A stretch of 44,185 nt of DNA from Lachnospiraceae bacterium (GTDB lineage: Bacteria > Bacillota > Clostridia > Lachnospirales > Lachnospiraceae): contig CAAGLJ010000008.1 in assembly GCA_900770785.1 (NCBI GenBank), forward strand, positions 1-44,185, read 5' to 3'. Made by a program: the position numbers and the translations under genes. Position 1 is the stretch's first letter. Every line of letters starts with the position of its first letter. Below the pieces are notes generated by a model. That model had not been told where the DNA came from, searched no databases, and was given only the letters and a program-made list of their open reading frames with translations. Below are positions 42,086-44,185 of the stretch, one piece after another.

Positions 42086-43453
42086 CTACTCGCCTCCTTC
42101 TACATCCGATAAATCATCCAACTCCTGCAATATCGTATCATAGTCCAATATATCCACAATTGGTACACCACCGAACACTCCTTTTAAATACATAATTCTT
42201 GGATTATTTGTTCCCTGAATTCTAGGATACTTATCCAAGCACTTTGCTTCTTTATTTCCCTGATAATCGACATTAATCAAATACACAGATTTAATATCAA
42301 TAGTCTCCAACATGTACGTATTGTGCGTTGTAATAATAAGTTGGCCCGTAATATCCTCTATCATTGATTCCAACACATTTTTTAAAAGCAAGTCATGTAT
42401 TCCATCATCTATTTCGTCATAGACAACCGTAACACCACAAAATGCTCCAAGCAATGAACGAATAATGTCAATAATATGTTGCGTACCTGCTGACTCTCTA
42501 GAAAAAGGAATTGTCCTAATCTTTCCGCCAATCATCTTCCTAACATACAATTTATACAAAGTTACATCATTCTCGGTTTTTCTTTCGTAGTATACATCTT
42601 TTATATCCGCATACGCTTGTGTAAAGAAATCGCGAATAATTCTTTCTGAACAATCCAACAATTCTTCGTTCTCTTTTTTTATTTTCCCCTCTTTTAAATC
42701 TCTCAATACATTTGTAGGTTTACCAGCATTTATTTCACTACCAGAAGAAGATGTTCTTTTACAATGGATTGTAGTATCTTTCAACATATCAATTATGTCA
42801 AACACATACTCCAAATAACTTTCCTTTATATATTCCTCATTCTTATCTTCTCTTTCTTTGCTAAAGATACTCAACAAGGTATGTTTGCCCCAATATTTAC
42901 TTATTTCATCCCTAAGTTCTAATTCGACCTTCTTATTTTTGAAAAGCTTGTTTGAAAATTCTATTTTAGCATTTTCATTTGTGTAATCAATTTCATACAA
43001 AACCCCGCGCTGCTTTCCAGTAAAATAATAAAGTTTCTCATACAAAAATCGCTCTTCAAAGGACATTATATAATAACCTTCATGTCCATTCACTTGAAAT
43101 CCATATTCGATGGTAGTTGCTTCCTCACACTCGATCATTCTGCAATTTTCCTTATATTTTAAGATGCTTGTGCTATTCAACAACATTTCCAGAAGTTCTT
43201 GCGGAATATCTTTTTCCTTAGCAACTTCCATTATTCTTTCCGTTTCACCTACCATTTGAAATGATTCAATGGATTTTCTTAATAAATCAATGCATGTAAC
43301 AAAATTTGACTTTCCGCTACCATTTTCTCCATAAATAGAAATAAACTTCTTGGCACCTTTGCTTCCGTTTCTAAAATCAAACATTACATCCTTAAATGAC
43401 ATAAAATTTTTCATTTTCACATAAGTAATCATTTCATGCACCTCCACTGCCAT
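42086..43453 (-). CDS. AAA family ATPase of a second defence-like module
   Basis: This 455-residue (or 448) ABC/SMC-like ATPase resembles AbiLi and related AAA_15/AAA_21 proteins. The strand ITYVKMKNFMSFKDVMFDF (about residues 9-27) leads to Walker A IYGENGSGKSNFVT (about 38-51). A signature-like SRESAGTQHII is near 316-326, Walker B VTVVYDEIDDGIHDLLLKNV near 337-356, and the switch LIITTHNTYMLE near 370-381. A helical insert with a Lys/Glu-rich segment lies between. Two starts have good ribosome binding sites: 43453 (AAAGGTGG) and 43432 (GGAGGT 7 nt upstream); homologous N-termini favour the second. It precedes the TOPRIM-like gene. Similarity to the left ATPase is in motifs only. Confidence 0.85.
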   Translation of the reverse strand: MAVEVHEMITYVKMKNFMSFKDVMFDFRNGSKGAKKFISIYGENGSGKSNFVTCIDLLRKSIESFQMVGETERIMEVAKEKDIPQELLEMLLNSTSILKYKENCRMIECEEATTIEYGFQVNGHEGYYIMSFEERFLYEKLYYFTGKQRGVLYEIDYTNENAKIEFSNKLFKNKKVELELRDEISKYWGKHTLLSIFSKEREDKNEEYIKESYLEYVFDIIDMLKDTTIHCKRTSSSGSEINAGKPTNVLRDLKEGKIKKENEELLDCSERIIRDFFTQAYADIKDVYYERKTENDVTLYKLYVRKMIGGKIRTIPFSRESAGTQHIIDIIRSLLGAFCGVTVVYDEIDDGIHDLLLKNVLESMIEDITGQLIITTHNTYMLETIDIKSVYLINVDYQGNKEAKCLDKYPRIQGTNNPRIMYLKGVFGGVPIVDILDYDTILQELDDLSDVEGGE

Positions 43454-43573
43454 AGTACCACCTTTCTACTTTAAATTCAATAAGTTTTATATTTTTGTTA
43501 TTTTTTATAACATTTTATACAAAGTTATGTTTTTTTATTCCTAAAACTTTTTGTTGAGAAATAATTCCACAAA

Positions 43574-43602
43574 AAAAGAATCAGCCACTAACTGATTCTT
43601 TT
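43574..43602. terminator. Bidirectional terminator
   Basis: AAAAGAATCAG pairs with CTGATTCTTTT around a 7-nt loop. It separates the surface-protein region from the defence operon, both on the minus strand. Confidence 0.8.
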
Positions 43603-43625
43603 AAATAAATTTATACCCAATGACC

Positions 43626-43769
43626 TTACCATATAATATCTACATCAAAATATCCCTCGTCCCAACACACATAATTTTTATACTCCTTGCTACCATAATA
43701 CTTTACGCCTTCAATACCCACCTTCTTACAACACGTTGTGACAAATTCAGTGATTACTTTCCGTTTCAT
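43626..43769 (-). pseudogene. Small ORF, possible C-terminal relic of a RES-like protein
   Basis: A 47-codon frame starts at ATG 43769, 7 nt after the stop of the surface-protein gene, and reads MKRKVITEFVTTCCKKVGIE followed by GVKYYGSKEYKNYVCWDEGY. The pattern of an 'ITEF ... GIxGVKYxxSK ... NYV' tail is like the C-terminus of RES-type toxins and related proteins, but too short to be sure. A weak AGGA site lies 12 nt upstream. It may be an intact small gene or a relic. Remaining parts of 43454-43776 show only the terminator. Confidence 0.35.
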
Positions 43770-43776
43770 TTTTCAG

Positions 43777-44185
43777 CTATTTTCCTGATGCTTTCAGGTT
43801 CTTTCTACCTTTCCTTCCGGTAAGGATTAGTCCCGTTCCTGAAAGGCCTGCCAGAATGAACAGCCATACAATCGGTGTGCTGCCTCCGGTCTTGGGTACA
43901 TCATCCTTCTTATTTGTGCCGCTCGGCAATGCAGTGTCATTAGAAGTACTTGCATTGATTGTACGGGGGTGTCTTTCTGCTTGAAGGTTACTGCAATGAT
44001 ATGATCTGCGGTAACCCTTGTAAAGGTATAGCTTGACATTACACTTACATCTGCATTATCCACCTTCAGGGCAGCAATCTCACAGCCTTCCTCTGCGGTA
44101 ATGGTAAATAGCTGGTCATTTCCTTCTGTTACCTCCACTGCACCGCCTGGTGAAATCCTTCCGTTTGCTCCGGCCGTAGCGGTGA
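43777..44185 (-). pseudogene. C-terminal part of a sortase-anchored surface protein, frameshifted
   Basis: The frame is open to the window edge and reads a repeat typical of Listeria-Bacteroides or bacterial Ig-like surface domains (TAGANGRISPGGAVEVTEGN, then AALKVDNADVSVMSSYTF). It runs out of frame after KQKDTP at a C5 run near 43966-43970. In the next frame the protein continues TINASTSNDTALPSG and ends with a cell-wall sorting signal: VPKTGGS, a hydrophobic span (TPIVWLFILAGLSGTGLIL) and a basic tail (TGRKGRKNLKASGK), with a stop at 43777-43779. One missing C explains the break. It may be a real mutation, phase variation or a base-calling error. If intact, sortase would cut in VPKTG and link the protein to peptidoglycan. 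The 5' part lies outside the window. Confidence 0.8.

Overview
The window looks like chromosome from a spore-forming, probably motile member of the Lachnospiraceae (Clostridia). The evidence is the gene repertoire and regulatory style: SipL-, SpoIID- and SpoIIQ-type sporulation proteins, a chemotaxis receptor, an exact sigma-D (flagellar) promoter, a class B dihydroorotate dehydrogenase (PyrK/PyrD), a T-box-controlled isoleucyl-tRNA synthetase, many GTG and TTG starts with strong Shine-Dalgarno sites, and a VPKTG-type cell-wall sorting signal. Species cannot be fixed from the sequence alone.

Layout. The left end (112-2041) carries an AAA ATPase plus RloB/AbiLii-like pair, a probable phage-defence module. 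Next is a decayed junction (2113-2699) with a truncated group II intron reverse transcriptase and a truncated SpoIIID-like gene. Core genes follow: trkA-trkH (K+ uptake); asnS with a membrane-anchored trigger-factor-like foldase; a 20-bp tandem repeat; a secreted protein of unknown function; a 583-residue double-HTH regulator; a small membrane protein; DUF1934-murI; a GntR regulator with ispE behind a shared promoter overlapped by an operator-like palindrome; a sigma-D-promoted gene; a SipL-like spore-coat gene; pyrC-pyrK-pyrD; a PrcB-like lipoprotein; plsC; and a methyl-accepting chemotaxis protein.

The middle-right part (24599-31679) is one long minus-strand run: a C-terminal EF-hand-like protein, spoIID, a SpoIIQ-like LytM protein, a GH9-like lipoprotein, ddl and murF. 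It joins forespore engulfment genes to peptidoglycan-precursor ligases. The SpoIID lacks the expected catalytic Glu and the LytM domain lacks its metal ligands. Then come a GNAT acetyltransferase, an aconitase-family hydratase with glgP, and ileS with its T-box leader.

The right end returns to accessory DNA: a gene-poor stretch with a T10G10 tract, a second and distinct AAA ATPase plus TOPRIM-like pair (41457-43453, AT-rich), a small ORF remnant, and a sortase-anchored surface protein whose reading frame is broken by one base in a C5 run.

The observations most worth following are: the two different ATPase/TOPRIM modules bracketing about 39 kb of core genes; the SipL leader, where a sporulation-type -10 sits in the loop of a hairpin that hides the ribosome binding site; the sigma-D promoter of the gene at 15799; and the loss of catalytic residues in both engulfment proteins.
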